Shown: positions 1 through 12,662 of the stretch, piece by piece
Position numbering within the stretch: position 1 is the stretch's first letter
How the letters are laid out: each line of letters opens with the position of its first letter
Source: Selaginella tamariscina
Taxonomy: Eukaryota; Streptophyta; Lycopodiopsida; Selaginellales; Selaginellaceae
Length of the DNA stretch: 64,000 nucleotides
Reading direction: 5' to 3'
NCBI GenBank assembly: GCA_003024785.1
Contig: PUQB01000087.1
Coordinates: forward strand, 460,654 to 524,653
Program-made: the position numbers and the translations under genes
The notes under the pieces: generated by a model
Databases searched by the model: none
What the model was told of the DNA's origin: nothing
The model's input: the letters and a program-made list of their open reading frames with translations, nothing else

Positions 1-65
1 GTCCGGCTGGATTGCCATGGAACACTCATGTTCCTCAAGGCTCTTCACTCAAAACATCTTCCCTT

Positions 66-383
66 CCTCATCTTGGATCCATTCCATCCACAAAGGTGTG
101 CAAGCCATTCCATGTTCCGGTGCAACTGAAGACGCCAGAGGTAGAGTTCTCTGGTAAAGCTTTGGTGGATAGTGGAGCGAACGCAATTTTCATCGACAAG
201 AATTTTGCTATCAAGCACGAGATTTGTCTACATCCTTTGAAGACTCATGGTTCTGTACAGGTCATTGATGGACGAGATATCAAATCTGGAGCAGTAATAA
301 ATGACACAGAGTTCGTTGAGTCGTTGCTTGCGGTGCTGTGTGCAACATCTCCTTCAGTGTTGTTTCTATTCCGGACTCTATGA
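66..383 (+). pseudogene. Retropepsin-like protease remnant of gypsy element 1
   Basis: The translated stretch contains ALVDSGANAIFID, the typical DSGA active-site loop of retrotransposon aspartic proteases, preceded by a beta-strand-like PVQL segment. It runs into stops after about 100 residues. In an intact element it would process the Gag-Pol polyprotein. Here it is a fragment. Confidence 0.75.
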
Positions 384-639
384 TTATCCTTGGTTTGTTG
401 TGGATCAAGTTGGTGGATCCTGGTTGGAGAGAACGTTTCATGAATAGTCTCCCAACTATTTCAACTCCGGCCACACTCTTTGATTCCAATCTTGTCTAGT
501 TCCTCCTCCACTTCAAGTCTTGCATATCACCTTGAAGCAGTTTAAGAAAGATAGCTGACATGACCCAGCGTCCGTGTTCACGATCAAAGTCTATCCCTGC
601 TTTGTTAAGGATGTTTTGTTCTTGTTCCTCCTACCTTAC

Positions 640-1960
640 CAAAGTAGTATGCTGATTTCACAGACGTCTTCGACAAAAAGAAAGCTTCTACCTTACCATC
701 GCACCATGAGTACGATTGTCCTATCGATCTCGTTGAGGGTAAGCAGCAATCCTCCGGTCCCATCTACGGTCTCTCACCGACAGAGTTGAGACATTGAGGA
801 GAATCTTGTCACCGGATTTATCCATCATTCGCAATCACCGGCTGCTGCCCCAATATTCTTTGTTTCCAAGAAGGATGAAAGTCTTTGGGTCGTGGTGGAC
901 TACCGGGATCTGAATAAGGTCACCATTCTAAACAAGTATCCTCTCCCGCTCATCTCCGACATGCTTGAGCGTCTTTTTGGTGCCCGGTATTTCACAAAGA
1001 TCCATTTAAGAGGAGTGTACAATCTTATCCGAATCTGAGAAGGGGACGAGTGGAAAACAGCATTCTGTACACGTTATGGAAATTTTGAGTACGTAGTAAT
1101 GCCGTTGGCCTAACAAATGCACCTGCTGTTTTTCAACACATGGCTAACGATACTTTCCGGGACTTCTTGAATTTGTTTGTCATCATGTACCTAAATGACA
1201 TCTTGATATTTCCAAGACTCAAGAAGAACACGAACGGCATGTACGGTTAGTCTTGGAGAAGCTTCGGAAGCACCACCTGTTTGCCAAGTTGGAGAAGTGC
1301 TCTTTCAGTCAGCAGTCTATCGAGTTCCTGGGATACATCGTTTCAGCTGAAGGTGTTCACATGGATCCTGCAAAAGTTCGAACTGTATTGGAGTAGAGAC
1401 CATCAAATGTTCATGACATTTGATGTTTCCTCGGGTTTGCGAACTTCTATCGACGTTTTGTTCGGGATTTCTCCAAGATTGCATTGCTATTGACAAAGGT
1501 TGACTGGCAAGGATGTTCCATTTCCTGGTCCTCTGAGGCTGAGAGGCGTTCAAAGTTCCTAAAGAAGAAGTTCACCTCAGCACCTGTTTCTTATCCATCC
1601 TGACCCTACGAAGCCATATTTCGTGGAAGCTGATGCTTCTAACTTTGCTATTGGTGGAGTGTTGTCCCAAGAAGTCTAAATCATCTTCTCCATCTCATTG
1701 TTTTCCATTCCCGAAGTTCACTGCACTGAGATCAACTACAATGTCTACAATAAGGAGCTGCTGGCGATCGTCGATGCCTTTGAGGAGTGGCGCAAATTCC
1801 TTGAAGGTTCCCCACATGTGGTTAAGATGTATTGTGATCACAAGAACCTCCAGTACTGGGCAACAACACGAGTTCTCAATCGGCGTCAGGCACGATGGGC
1901 ACAGTCTTTGTCCCGGTTCTGATACGTGATTATTCATCGTCCCGGTCGTCTAAATGGCAA
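640..1960 (+). pseudogene. Reverse transcriptase and RNase H remnant of gypsy element 1
   Basis: Frames between about 640 and 1,500 give gypsy RT landmarks: the pre-RT FTDVFDKK-type segment, [29 protein letters not shown], and a degenerate catalytic box (LNDIL where YxDD-type sequence is expected). From about 1,590 to 1,920 RNase H signatures follow (PYFVEADASNFAIGGVLSQ, then [15 protein letters not shown]). Several frameshifts and stops separate the blocks. No function can remain. Confidence 0.88.
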
Positions 1961-2419
1961 AGCAAATGTTTTATTTTGTCGTAGTTACCTAGCTCCAGTA
2001 CCAGGTGAAATCCCATTTGATCAACAAGAACAAGTCATCCTGAGCTCCGACTAGTTGTTGGTGAACACGCTTTCCCGTTCTTCTGCTCCAGTTGACACTT
2101 CGTTTTTGGATCTAATCCAAGAAAGTCTTCCTCAAAACAAGTTTGCTCGTGATGTCCTTGCACATGTTCAACAAGTTCAACCATTGTCTTCAGGGTCATA
2201 ACTACAAGATTATCCTGCTTTCCATCTTCATAATGGGTTGCTGTACCACCACATCCAAATCTATATTCCGGATGGAGAACTGAGGTTGCAAGCTATCCAA
2301 CATTGTCATGACACATAGCTATAGGACATTTTGACATTCGAAAGACGATCAAGCTGGTACAACATGTATTCTAGTGGCCTCGGCTTCGCATGTATGTTGA
2401 GAAATTTGTGCGATCTTGT

Positions 2420-3330
2420 GACACATGCCAGCATACAAAGCTTCCTCGTCATCGACCGGTTGGACTACTATGCCTCTTCCTATTGCTCAGCAGCCATGGT
2501 CCTCCATCACTATGGATTTCCTCACTGATTTACCGCCTTCTAAAGGGTTTGATGCTGTCCTAGTCATTATTGATCGGTTTTCTAAGATGGCGCACTTTGT
2601 TCTTTGCAACAAAACATGTTCGGGTCCTGATGTTGCAGAGCTGGTGTACCGGGAGGTGTTCCGTCTTCATGGTCTTCCTGATGAACTTGTCACTGATCAA
2701 GGTTCCCAGTTCACTTCGACATTCTAGCAGAGATTCCTAGATCGGCTACATATCACCAGGAAGCTGTCTACTACACATCATCATGAAACAGATGGCCAAA
2801 CGGAGCGCACGATTCAGACTCTAGAATAATATCTCCGGTGTTTCATTTCTCATTTACAAGATGATTGGGTCGATCTCCTTCCTGCTATTGAGTTCGCGTA
2901 CAACAACACGGCACACTCATCCATAGGTGTGTCGTCATTTTCACATTCTCTAGTGTTCATCCTCGCTAGTCCTACAGCTTGCCTGTGGTTCCTGGCCTTA
3001 CCACTGCTGCCGATGATCGTGTTGAGCATCTCCAACAGGTCCATGAAGAAGTGCAGCATCATCTTCAACGTGCTCGGGATTTGCAACAACAAGCTGCTGA
3101 TTGTTCCCGTTCCTCTCCTCTAGCATTCACAATTGGTGACCAAGTGTGGCTTCTCCGGCGTCATTGGCCAACCACACATCCTATAACAAGCTAGACTATC
3201 AATGCTTGGGCCCATTTCGCATCATTGAGAGACTCTCTGATGTGATGTTTCGTCTCGAGCTTCCACCAACCATCTGGATCCATCCCGTGTTCCATATTTC
3301 TTTGTTGGAGCCTTATCATGCATATGGTTG
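2420..3330 (+). pseudogene. Integrase remnant of gypsy element 1
   Basis: The integrase core is visible as WSSITMDFLTDLPPS, VIIDRFSKMAHF and LVTDQGSQFTS, giving the first two acidic residues of the DDE triad. The C-terminal GPFRIIERL and [13 protein letters not shown] segments follow. Stops and shifts at about 2,730, 2,830 and 3,100 break the frame. A chromodomain is not evident after the last segment. Confidence 0.88.
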
Positions 3331-3420
3331 ACGGTGGTTTGTCCACCATCATTCGACCAACAGACAATGAATGAGCGGCGATCCAAAATGGAGGCCAAAC
3401 AGTGGAGTAGACGACTTACA

Positions 3421-4039
3421 ACAGGTACAGACTGATAATGATGCATGTCAAGCAGCGCTGACAGCATGCTAAATCTGATCATCCAAAGCAACCACCAAGG
3501 TATTGAGGATAGCACACATGGGGGAAGCACATTAAGTCAATAGACCAAGACCCAATCATAGGGAGGAGGTTCAATGGGGGAGCGCCACCTGGGCCTATGT
3601 CCTAGCACCACCTGACCCACTGTATAAGCAGGCAGGCAAGTAGTGGATCAAGTCCTTCTAGTTCACCTTCTTTATGTATCTTACTCTGACTAGGGATATA
3701 AATTTAAATCTGGGTCTCAGAGAGAGGGGCCACCTTGTACCTCTAAGAGGCAATATATATATCTTTTGCCTACCATTGCCACTTCCTCCCCCCCCCCTCT
3801 CCTTCCCCCTTCCTCATCAACGGGAGCCCGCACACCAAAAGGAGGGGAGCTCCAATCCACAATTACATGGACCCTTGTGGCGTTTGGGTAAAGGCCACCA
3901 CTACACATCTCCATACATCTCGAAGTAATAGTCGGACCCTCGATTCAGAACCTTGGGATTGGGCGTTGGCAACATCGTCTTAGCGATCACCAAGACCACC
4001 CGAAGTCACCCCACATCTAGCTTGCGAAGTCCCTGACAA
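3421..4039 (+). other. Unresolved 3' tail, possibly the 3' LTR of gypsy element 1
   Basis: Purine-rich runs near 3,560 (gggaggagg, tgggggag) sit where a polypurine tract would be expected, followed by several hundred bases that could be a 3' LTR. No second copy is available in the window to prove it. No gene is seen. Confidence 0.3.
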
Positions 4040-4262
4040 CCAAGGTGGCACTTACCTATTAAAAAACTCTTGCCTTCGTTTTCTTTGGGTTACTAGTTAG
4101 TTTGGTGAGTTTAGCATGTCGGATATAAGTAAAAACACCCCTAGGATTGACCAAACCCTAGGGTTGCCCTAGCCCCACACCCTAAACCCCTCAGGTTATG
4201 GTTGATGGGTTGATGGGTTGTTAAGTTAAACTCACCAAATATATTTCTATTAGGAATGATAT
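4040..4262 (+). repeat. Diverged LTR fragment upstream of gypsy element 2
   Basis: The stretch with acccctaggattgacc and the following taccctagggttg-like text matches, with divergence, the interior of the LTRs at about 4,680-4,860 and 8,630-8,810. It appears to be an older fragment of a related LTR family next to the element 2 insertion. Confidence 0.5.
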
Positions 4263-5266
4263 TGTCATAATTTTTACTATGACTTGACTCTTTATTTTGG
4301 GGTTTGACTATTTTTACCTACCGACGAGATGTGTGACGAGTCCTAGTTGTAGTGTTTTGTTATACATAAGTTAAACATGAAATGTCTATGTTTAAAAGAT
4401 ATGTTTATGTTTTGTTATATATGTGTGTAATGTTTATTATATTAATTAACATTTACTAGCCTATAAACAGCATGTATGCATGTGTAGGATATATATTATT
4501 TGATTATGCTCCACCACTTTAGGCTTTAATATAAACACAAACGCACATGCGTGTGTGTGCATATGTATTTGTGTTTTAAATTTGTTATATGTGTATAGCC
4601 CTGCTTAGTGCACTTAAATGTTTAGGGGTAGTCCGGTCGACTGTCACTAGGTACCTCAAGAAACTCTAGGCGAAGGTAATACTTACCTTCTAGAAAACTC
4701 TCCCTCGATTTGACGTTACAAAATAGGTTTTTCGTTAAATATAGCTTGTCAAAAAAGGGTTAGGGACACCCCTAGGGTTGACCTAACCCCACGCCCTAAT
4801 ACCCCCTAGGGGTTAAGTTTAGGGTTAGGCTAGGACATCTCAATTTCATTAAGGGCTGGCATTTCCGTGCCAACCCTTACTCATTTAAGAAAACGAGGGG
4901 GGCGGGCGGGCGAGGGGGCTCCGTCACATAATTAAGGTAAAGTATATGTAGTGAGGCTTCCTAAGTTCAAAAGAGAGCTCGTTAACCTCCTATTGGTATG
5001 AGTTAAGCTTGTGTCGTCAAGGCAAAACCCTCTATTGTGCTGCCCTAACTTTCACATGACAGGGGTACATCCCACCTTTGGGTTAGACTATCCTTATCGT
5101 TGGTAGGATCTCACATTTGTGACCAGGTACATCACTTCCAAGGAGTTAGTCAAATTCCTTGGTCTGAAAACTTGTTCGCAAGCTCAAAGGCATAGCCCGA
5201 GTTCCCGTTCCACAGAACTAGTGGTTGAGGCCTTGCTCCGGCTGCGTCAACCATGCCAAGCTAGAA
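4263..5266 (+). repeat. 5' LTR of gypsy element 2, truncated at its 3' side
   Basis: It begins TGTCATAATTTTTACTATG, paralleling the 3' LTR start at 8,451. It shares blocks such as gcttagtgcactta, the ctaggcgaag segment and gtcccacctttgggtta. It contains an extra AT-rich stretch at about 4,340-4,590 not found in the 3' LTR, and stops near 5,266, about 200 bp before the family terminus. Confidence 0.82.
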
Positions 5267-8070
5267 ACAGAATTTATTCCCGAACCTATTTTGGAAGTCT
5301 TGAACATGTTTAAGGATGTGAAGACTTACCGCCTAAGTTACCTCCACATCGAAGTGTGGACCACAGAATAGAGATTTTACCAGGTTCATCGATGACACAT
5401 TCGACCTAATTGATTGCCATATGGTGCACCAATCCTGTTTGTAATGAAAAAGGATGGTACAATGCGAACGTGCGTGAACTATCGAGCATTAAACACAATA
5501 ACTATAAAAATAGTATTCTCTTCCGCGAGTGGATGACTTATTTGATAGGCTATCAAAAGCAAAGTATTTTTCAAGAATAAACTTGCGATCTGGGTACCAT
5601 TAGATTCGGGTAGTAAAGAATAACATTGAGAAGACCGCTTTTCGAATGCGTTATGAATAATTTGAGTTTCTAGTCTTGCCATTCGGGTTGTGCAATGCTC
5701 TAGCAACTTTTTGCATAATGATGGATGATGTGTTTAGAAACTATCTAGACGAGTTCGTAGTGGTGTATATTGATGACATTTTGGTTTTCAGTTCGACAAT
5801 TGAAGAACATGTGGAACACTTGGAAAGAGTGTTTCAAAGGTTGAGAGAGAACTAATTGTATGCTAAGGAAAATAAATGCGCATTTGATCAAATCAAGATA
5901 GATTTCTTGGGACACTTGATCTCATGTGAGAAGGTTGCCATGGATCCAAAGAAAATTCAAGCTATTACGAGTGGACGACTTTGAAAGACATGCATGAAGT
6001 TAGATCATTTCTTAGTCTAACAGGGTATAATTACTAAAGATTCATAAAGGGCTACTCGGAGATAGCAGCCCGTTGATAGATCTCATAAAGAACATTCCAT
6101 GGCATTGGACTCCAAAGCGCCAATGTGCATTCGTCAAATTCAAAGAAGCTATCTCTTCTGAGCTAGTTTTGCAATTGCCCATCTTTGAAAATCCCTTTAA
6201 AATAGAATGTGACGCTTTTGACTTTACAATTGGTGGTGTATTGCAACAAAAAGGACATCCAGTGTCCTTTCGATGGCCTACTCATGAAAAGAAGATGTAT
6301 GCTATTGTTGCTTCCTTGGAGTATTGGCGTCATTATCTTTCAGGTCATGGCACTATGGTTTAAACAAATAGTGTAACTCTAAGGTACTTTGAAATGCAGC
6401 CAAAGTTATCACCAAAGTATGCCAGATGGCAGCAGAAGTTAGCTCAATTTCAACCTGCAATCAAACATAAAGCTGGAAAAGATAATGTGGAAGCAAATGC
6501 ACTCAATAGGAAGGGTCAACTTCATATTATGTCAGCACCAGTGTCAACTTTGGTGGATGAATTTGTGATGGCGTATCTACAAGACAAATTTGCTAAGGAG
6601 GCTCTAAACTTGGTAGCAAAGAGGAAAACAGGTTCATCAATTACGAAAAGATGGTAATATTTCAACAGGAATAAAAAGTCAAATGGATGCACTTAAATGG
6701 GCACATTTTGCGGTACAAGATGGAGTTCTTTATTATAAAGAAAGGAGACTTTATGTTCCATAGAGGACATGGAGGGAAAGGCTGTTAAGAAAGCATCACA
6801 ACGTTCCTTTAACAGGACATGGTGGAAGGCATAAGACGTTGGCTTTGTTGAAATAGGATTCTATTGGTCGGGTATGATAAACGATGTTGCCAAAATATGT
6901 TAAAACATGCCCCACATGTTAACAAGTGAAGAATCAATCGCAAAAACAAGCCGGGAAGTTGTAGTGTCTACCAATTCCTAGAGCAGCCATTTCAAAGTGT
7001 TACTTAGACTTTTATGGGATTGTAAAAATCTTGTAGTTTTAACGTGTTCATGGTAGTGGTTGATCAGTTTTCAAAGGTTGTTAATTTCATTCCAACTATA
7101 GAGACAGTGAATGCAATTTAAGCAGCAAAGTTGTTCTTCCACAAAGTCGTAAAAGTACGCAAGCTACTGAAAATAATGATCTTAGATTGGGATCCTCGAT
7201 TTACAAGCAAGTTTTGGGGAATGTTATTTAAGCAGTTTGGTACGATGTTGAAGTTCAGTACGGCTTACCATCTGTAAACAGATGGTCAAATGGAAAGGGT
7301 GAACCGGCAAGTCGAGGACTATCTTAGGTGCTATGTTTAAAGTGATCAACTTGATTGAGCTGAACACTTGGATATAGCTAAAATATGTTATAATAACTTG
7401 ACACACACTGCGATCGGTTGTAGCCCGATGGAAGTGTTAACTGGGAATAAGGGTGGTATTCCTCAGAATATGGTGTTACCAAAAGATGATGTCAATCGAG
7501 TTCCCTCTATAGTAGAGTTTACTGGGCAGTTGTATCGGACATGGAGCAATGGCTGCAGCACAATAAAGGTATTGTCAACAATACAATAAGCATTGACGGG
7601 ATGTAAAGTATTAGGTTGGGGATATGGTATGTTGAGTACTAGAAACTTGAATGTTCCAACGACTCTTTCGAGGAAGTTTCTATCGCACTACATAGGTCCA
7701 TACAAAGTGGTGAAGCGAGTAGGAAAGTGGCTTATGGGTTATATCTTCCTCCGGAGTTGGGAGCGATACACAATGTGTTTCATGTCAATTTGCTCTAACC
7801 ATTCCACAAGGATGAAAACATCCACAGAGATATGAAAACTTACGTCTGCTTCCTAAGCTGGTCGGCAATGCGAAGGAGTTCAATGTTGAGTCAATTTTGG
7901 AGGCAAAAGATATTAAACGCCGAGGGTCGCGGAGATGTAAACAAGAATATCTTGTTAAGTGAAAAAGGTTACCCAGCATGCGAGTCGACATAGGAATCAT
8001 TAGAGAATTTACAGAATGCGATGGAGGTAGTGAATGAGTTTGAGGCGAGGTCTCAAACTATTGAATGATA
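5267..8070 (+). pseudogene. Decayed pol (RT-RNase H-integrase-chromodomain) of gypsy element 2
   Basis: The order is RT (about 5,430-6,000; [20 protein letters not shown] with the YxDD-type box retained, FLGHLIS), RNase H (6,073-6,363; IECDAFDFTIGGVLQQ, YAIVASLEYWRHYL), integrase (about 7,140-7,790; WDPRFTSKFWG, YNNLTHTAIGCSPMEVLTG, HYIGPYKVVKRVGK) and a chromodomain-like tail at about 7,875-8,030 (FNVESILEAKDIKRRG, then YLVKWK). The last element suggests a chromovirus, whose chromodomain guides integration into chromatin. Many stops and shifts are present. Confidence 0.88.
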
Positions 8071-8450
8071 ATGATAAATAAAGTGAACTTTATTAACCTA
8101 GGAGCCGACTGGTTTATTCTTATTAACCTAGGGGCCGACAGACAACCTTAACTCCAATATAAATTTTAGTTAACTTAAAAAAATTAACTAACTTGTTATC
8201 TGTGTCGGGTGATAGACTTTCCAGACGTAAGGTCTCTAAGTGACTTCTTATCGCAAGTGGTGCCTCCGGCAGCTGGGTAGTTGCTCAGTGAATGATGGCT
8301 CTAAAGTACTTGGCTTCACATAATGCAAGGGGGGTAATAAAACTTGTGAACTTTTTGTTGACTCTACATAGAGTGATTAGCATTAGTTTTCAGTTAGTTT
8401 TTCCTAACCTGAGTTAGATGTCAATGAGGACGTTGACATTTTCAAAGGCG

Positions 8451-9529
8451 TGTCACAGTTTTTACTATGACTCGACCCTTTACTTTGGGGTTTGACTGTT
8501 TTACCTACCGAGATGTGTGACGAACCCTAGTTGTAGTGAGAACAGCCTTGCTTAGTGCACTTAGATGTTAGGGGTAGTCTGACCGACTCTCACTAAGTAC
8601 CTCGAGAAACTCTAGGCGAAGATAGTACTTACCTTTTAGAAAACTCTCCCGGTTTGATGTTACAAGATAGGTTTTTCGTTAAATATAGCTTGTCAAAAAA
8701 GGATTAGGGAAACCCCTAGGGTTGACCTAACCCTAAGGTTGCCTTAACCCCATGCCCTAATACCCCCTAGGGGTTAGGTTTAGGGTTAAGCTAGGACATC
8801 TCAATTTCATTATGTGTTGACATTTCCGTGCCTGTCGGCTATTTCCGTTCCACTAGCAAACATTCATCAAGGGAGGAGAACAACCTTGATAGGCAGACAT
8901 CGAGTCTTGAGAGGGGGATGATGTAAGGTTCCATGGTATATATGCCACATAGACTCCTAGCCACTTACTCATTTAAGAAACAAGGGGGGGCTCTGTCACA
9001 TAATTAAGGTAGAGTGTATGTAGTGAGGCTTCCTGGGTTCAAAAAAGAGCTCGTTAACCTCCTACCGGTGCAAGCTAAGTTTGTGTTGTCAAGGCGCAAC
9101 CCTCTGTTGTGAGGTCCTAACTTCTACACGACATGGGTACGTCCCACCTTTGGGTTATATTGTTGTCAGGATCTCGCCTTTGTGACCGGGTACGTCACTT
9201 CCAATGAGTTAGTCAAATTCCTTTGTCTGAAAACTTGCTCGCAAGCTCAAAAGCATAGCATGAGTTCCCGTTCCACAAACTAGTGGTTTAGGCCTTGCTC
9301 CAGCTGCCTCAACCATGCTAAACTAGGAACAATACCTGTAGCTCGGCTGGTCTGCGTATCCTAATTCACAAGGTGAGCCTCGTTCGTAGACTTGATCAGC
9401 TAGGGGCTTAAGTTCCTAAGGGTTGAGTTCCTAATAAGGGTTACTTTACCAGATTCCATGGGGTTTCCAGAGAGGTTCCAGGTTGGCACCTAACAAGCAC
9501 CTTTGTGGCACTAGGTAAAAACTCTGACA
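8451..9529 (+). repeat. 3' LTR of gypsy element 2
   Basis: It starts TGTCACAGTTTTTACTATG and ends AACTCTGACA. It aligns in blocks with 4,263-5,266. It holds a segment of about 120 bp near 8,840-8,960 (ggttccatggtatatatgcc) absent from the 5' LTR, so one LTR has gained or the other lost sequence. Related LTR remnants recur near 33.3 and 41.3 kb. Confidence 0.85.
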
Positions 9530-9544
9530 AATATTTCATGCTAG

Positions 9545-9770
9545 TCCACTTTACAAGACAAGAAAACAGGGAGGGGTCCTCTATCACATATATTAAGTAG
9601 GATATGTAGTGAGAGTTCTAGTCATGACTAAGCTCTAACTCTTTTATTAGTCTAAGCTCTAGCTTGTGTGTCAAGGCACAACCCTTTATTGTGCCACCTT
9701 AACTTTCAAAGGATAAAGGTACGTCCCACCTTTAAGTAACTTACCCTTAACGTTGGTGAATCTGTGCATG
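9545..9770 (+). repeat. Diverged LTR fragment of the same superfamily
   Basis: Blocks such as atatgtagtgag, gtgtgtcaaggcacaaccc, tattgtgccacc and ggtacgtcccacctt match the central part of the element 2 LTRs. It is a separate fragment directly behind the element 2 target duplication. Confidence 0.6.
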
Positions 9771-12374
9771 GAAGGTTCAAAGGTTGAGGCATGTCTCCAA
9801 CCTCCTCCTCCACTTCAAGCTAATAATAGAGTTAACAGAGGGGTTGTAAAGGTGACATATGTGAGCCATGTTCGTGACACCATGTGTAATTCTTGAATCT
9901 AAGAGGCGCTCACATCTTGGAAAATAGTGTCACATGAAGATGTGACATTAGGCTAGAGGCATATGGTATAATGCCCAAGGCATGCCTTTTGAGGTTGTCT
10001 CATGAGCTTAATGTCGAGATATTGGATACTCTAATAAGTAAGCATGCTTGTGCTTATATAAGGGTGCTAAGCCTTAGGCATCCACTCAAGAGGTTAGGTC
10101 TTGTAATTGGATATGTTATTAGCACACTCAACTATGTGGGGTGTTTTCTTATGGGGTTGAACAATCTAAGCTCATTAACAAGAGCTCATTCATGAGGCAC
10201 TCGTAAGATTGTGTACTTAGTCTAACCTTAAGGAGTTTATTTAGCAAAACACTCATGTTTGCCTACAATGCACACTCGTGTCCTCACTAAGTATTAACCT
10301 TAAGTTTAAAGTATGACTTGGCCACTCAAACCCTTAAGTATTAATTATGATTCAAGGTACCCTTGTTGCTCAAAAGGGATTGTACTTTTGAACAAGGGTA
10401 ATATCTCAAGGGATAAGTGACAATGCCTTAGCTCTGTCACGGGGGTATGTGCAAGACACGTCTCCTTACTAGCGTTAGGACATAAACTTATCTAGGTCTA
10501 CTAGGGTAGAATCATAAATTCTACTCAGGTTATCCTTTAGGGTTTGAAAAGTAGTCATTCTAGGAGACTTAAGGTAGAACCCTAAGTCTCATGCCTATTT
10601 TGAGCATATGAGTCTGACTCTCAGGGTTATCTTGAAAGATTTAGTGTTGCTCACATAGGGTGTTAACATTAAATAGCCACTTGGTAACCATGTGTTGCCA
10701 CATGTTATTCATTTGGGTTAAAACTCTAACAGGATCGTTGAGGATGTCAAACATGATTTGCAAATCAACGCTAATGAGAACACAAACAAACTAGCCGACC
10801 ATGTGATCGTTAAGACCGGCCAATTTTAGGTTCTTGGAACATCTTTGTGATGGGCAATGATTTTGACAATTTGATGGAACAATAGGCCGACTAACATGTG
10901 CTTCAAGGCGAGCATGAACCTCATCGGATTTTTTATCTTGATCAAATAAGAACCATCTAGTTATGGCTTGAACAATTTCATCACATTCTTTTTGGTGATT
11001 GGTTCACTATCATCATCCTCCTTGTTGTTTTGCGGGTGGAAGAACATGTCACTGAGGACCTACTTGACATCGACATTGAGATGGTGAAGTTGAGCTCCTT
11101 GCCCTCACCAACATTAGCTAAGCAAGTTATGTTAATTTACTTAACTATTATTACACTATAAATAATATAAGGAAAATTTCTAACTCATTTAACCCTCCCT
11201 TTTAATATTATTTAATTACAATTAATTTGCTTAATTAAGGTTCTCTAAAACATAGATGCAACATTAGTGTTTTATAGATTTGTAGTTGGGTACCGATGCA
11301 CACACTCTTCTTATCAAGAATTGATAAGTATTTCATCATAAATTTACTTGAGTTTAGCATTATTAATTCATTCACAATCAATTTCAATAGAAGGATAGGA
11401 TTTACAAATGCAGATTCATTTTTTATTACTGAAAGGGACTCCATGAGACCCATAAAATCTTAAAATTAAGTAGTGCATACGTATTATTAATTATGTATTT
11501 ATATTGCTTAAATAAATTAACTTTAAATTGGCCAAATTGAATTTAATATTCTTAATTCATTTAACTATTTTCTGATGCGGCCTCAATTTTTTTAAGATAC
11601 ATAAATGTATGAATAGTGATTAAAATAGTTAATTGTTGGTATAGTAATTCTCATTATTTAAACTATAAGATAATTTTATAGATAAATATTTAAAAGATCA
11701 TTTTTTAGATAGATATTAACTATAGATTATTCATTATTCAGAACTCCACAAAATAAATAAATAAATAAAATCTCTATTGGTTATAGTACATAGTAAATGT
11801 AAAAAAACATAAAACCATCGTCTTGAAATTGTAAGGTATGCTAATAATGAATTATTTTAAATAATAACTAAAAATTTTAAACTCAAAATTATTTCAATTG
11901 TGGAAAATATCCATTTTGCCATACATAGCCAATTATATATAAAGTTTATGGAATTATTTTTAAATGATTTAGCTCTTAAGTTAAAATTATAAATTTTTAT
12001 TATACATTATTATTCATAATCGTAATGACTAAGTTGTTATAATTTATATACATAAACATCTTAATGAATATGGTTGTTAGATTCAATTTATAGTTATAAA
12101 TTGTTAAATTACATATTTAATAATTTATAATTGTAGATAGTACATTATCCTTAAAGGTTTTAATATATTCTTTAATGACCAATAATTTTATGAATGTTTA
12201 ACATGTTAAAAATAAAGAATATATTTTTAAATGTTGTTAATGACATGTATTATAAAATGTTGTCAATGATTAGTTTTCATAACCCCCTTTGTATTTACTA
12301 TACATTTTATTATTGAGTTAATTAACAAGGCCAATTTCTAAATTATTAAATAAATGGAAACAAACACAATTTAT
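9771..12374. other. Gene-poor intergenic sequence
   Basis: I recognise no conserved gene. The segment 9,771-11,100 may hold old repeat remnants that I cannot name. From 11,100 onward the sequence is very AT-rich and low in open frames. The giant transposon begins at the right border. Confidence 0.6.
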
Positions 12375-12401
12375 ATGCACGTTGTAACTAAAGTGGGCAT
12401 G
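12375..12401 (+). repeat. Left terminal inverted repeat, copy 1
   Basis: It begins ATGCACGTTGTAACTAAA and continues GTGGGCATG. It pairs with 27,172-27,197 in inverted orientation with three mismatches over 26 bp. The same left end is at 41,900. Confidence 0.88.
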
Positions 12402-12662
12402 ATACGTGAAAATGGGAATATAAAATAAATTACTAATTAATACTTAAGTTTTAATTATTAATTAATCATTTAATTAATATGTAATTAAGCCTTAAATATT
12501 AATTAATTAATTAATTAATCCTTCAATAACCTTACTTAGTAAGGAATATTCCTAAAATATCTTAGAATATTCATATTATTCTAAAAATAGTTTACAATAA
12601 TGAAGAAATACTATCAAACATAATTACAAATGAAATCATTTTCTTATCAACATGTTAATTTT

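Larger units (their letters stand above)
1..3420 (+). mobile_element. Decayed Ty3/gypsy LTR retrotransposon, 5' end outside the window
   Basis: Remnants of protease, reverse transcriptase, RNase H and integrase occur in the Ty3/gypsy order on the + strand, each interrupted by stops and frameshifts. The gag end and the 5' LTR lie before base 1. The integrase C-terminal part ends near 3,330. No matching LTR pair can be shown inside the window, so the 3' limit is approximate. This is an old, non-functional copy. Confidence 0.9.
4263..9529 (+). mobile_element. Ty3/gypsy (chromovirus-type) LTR retrotransposon, internally deleted
   Basis: Two related LTRs (4,263-about 5,266 and 8,451-9,529) flank a decayed pol region on the + strand. 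The LTR starts TGTCA and the 3' LTR ends TGACA, the expected short inverted termini. The element is flanked by GATAT (4,258-4,262) and AATAT (9,530-9,534), a 5-bp target duplication with one mismatch. The right end of the 5' LTR, primer-binding site, gag and protease are missing, so a large deletion joins the LTR directly to the RT region. Confidence 0.88.
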
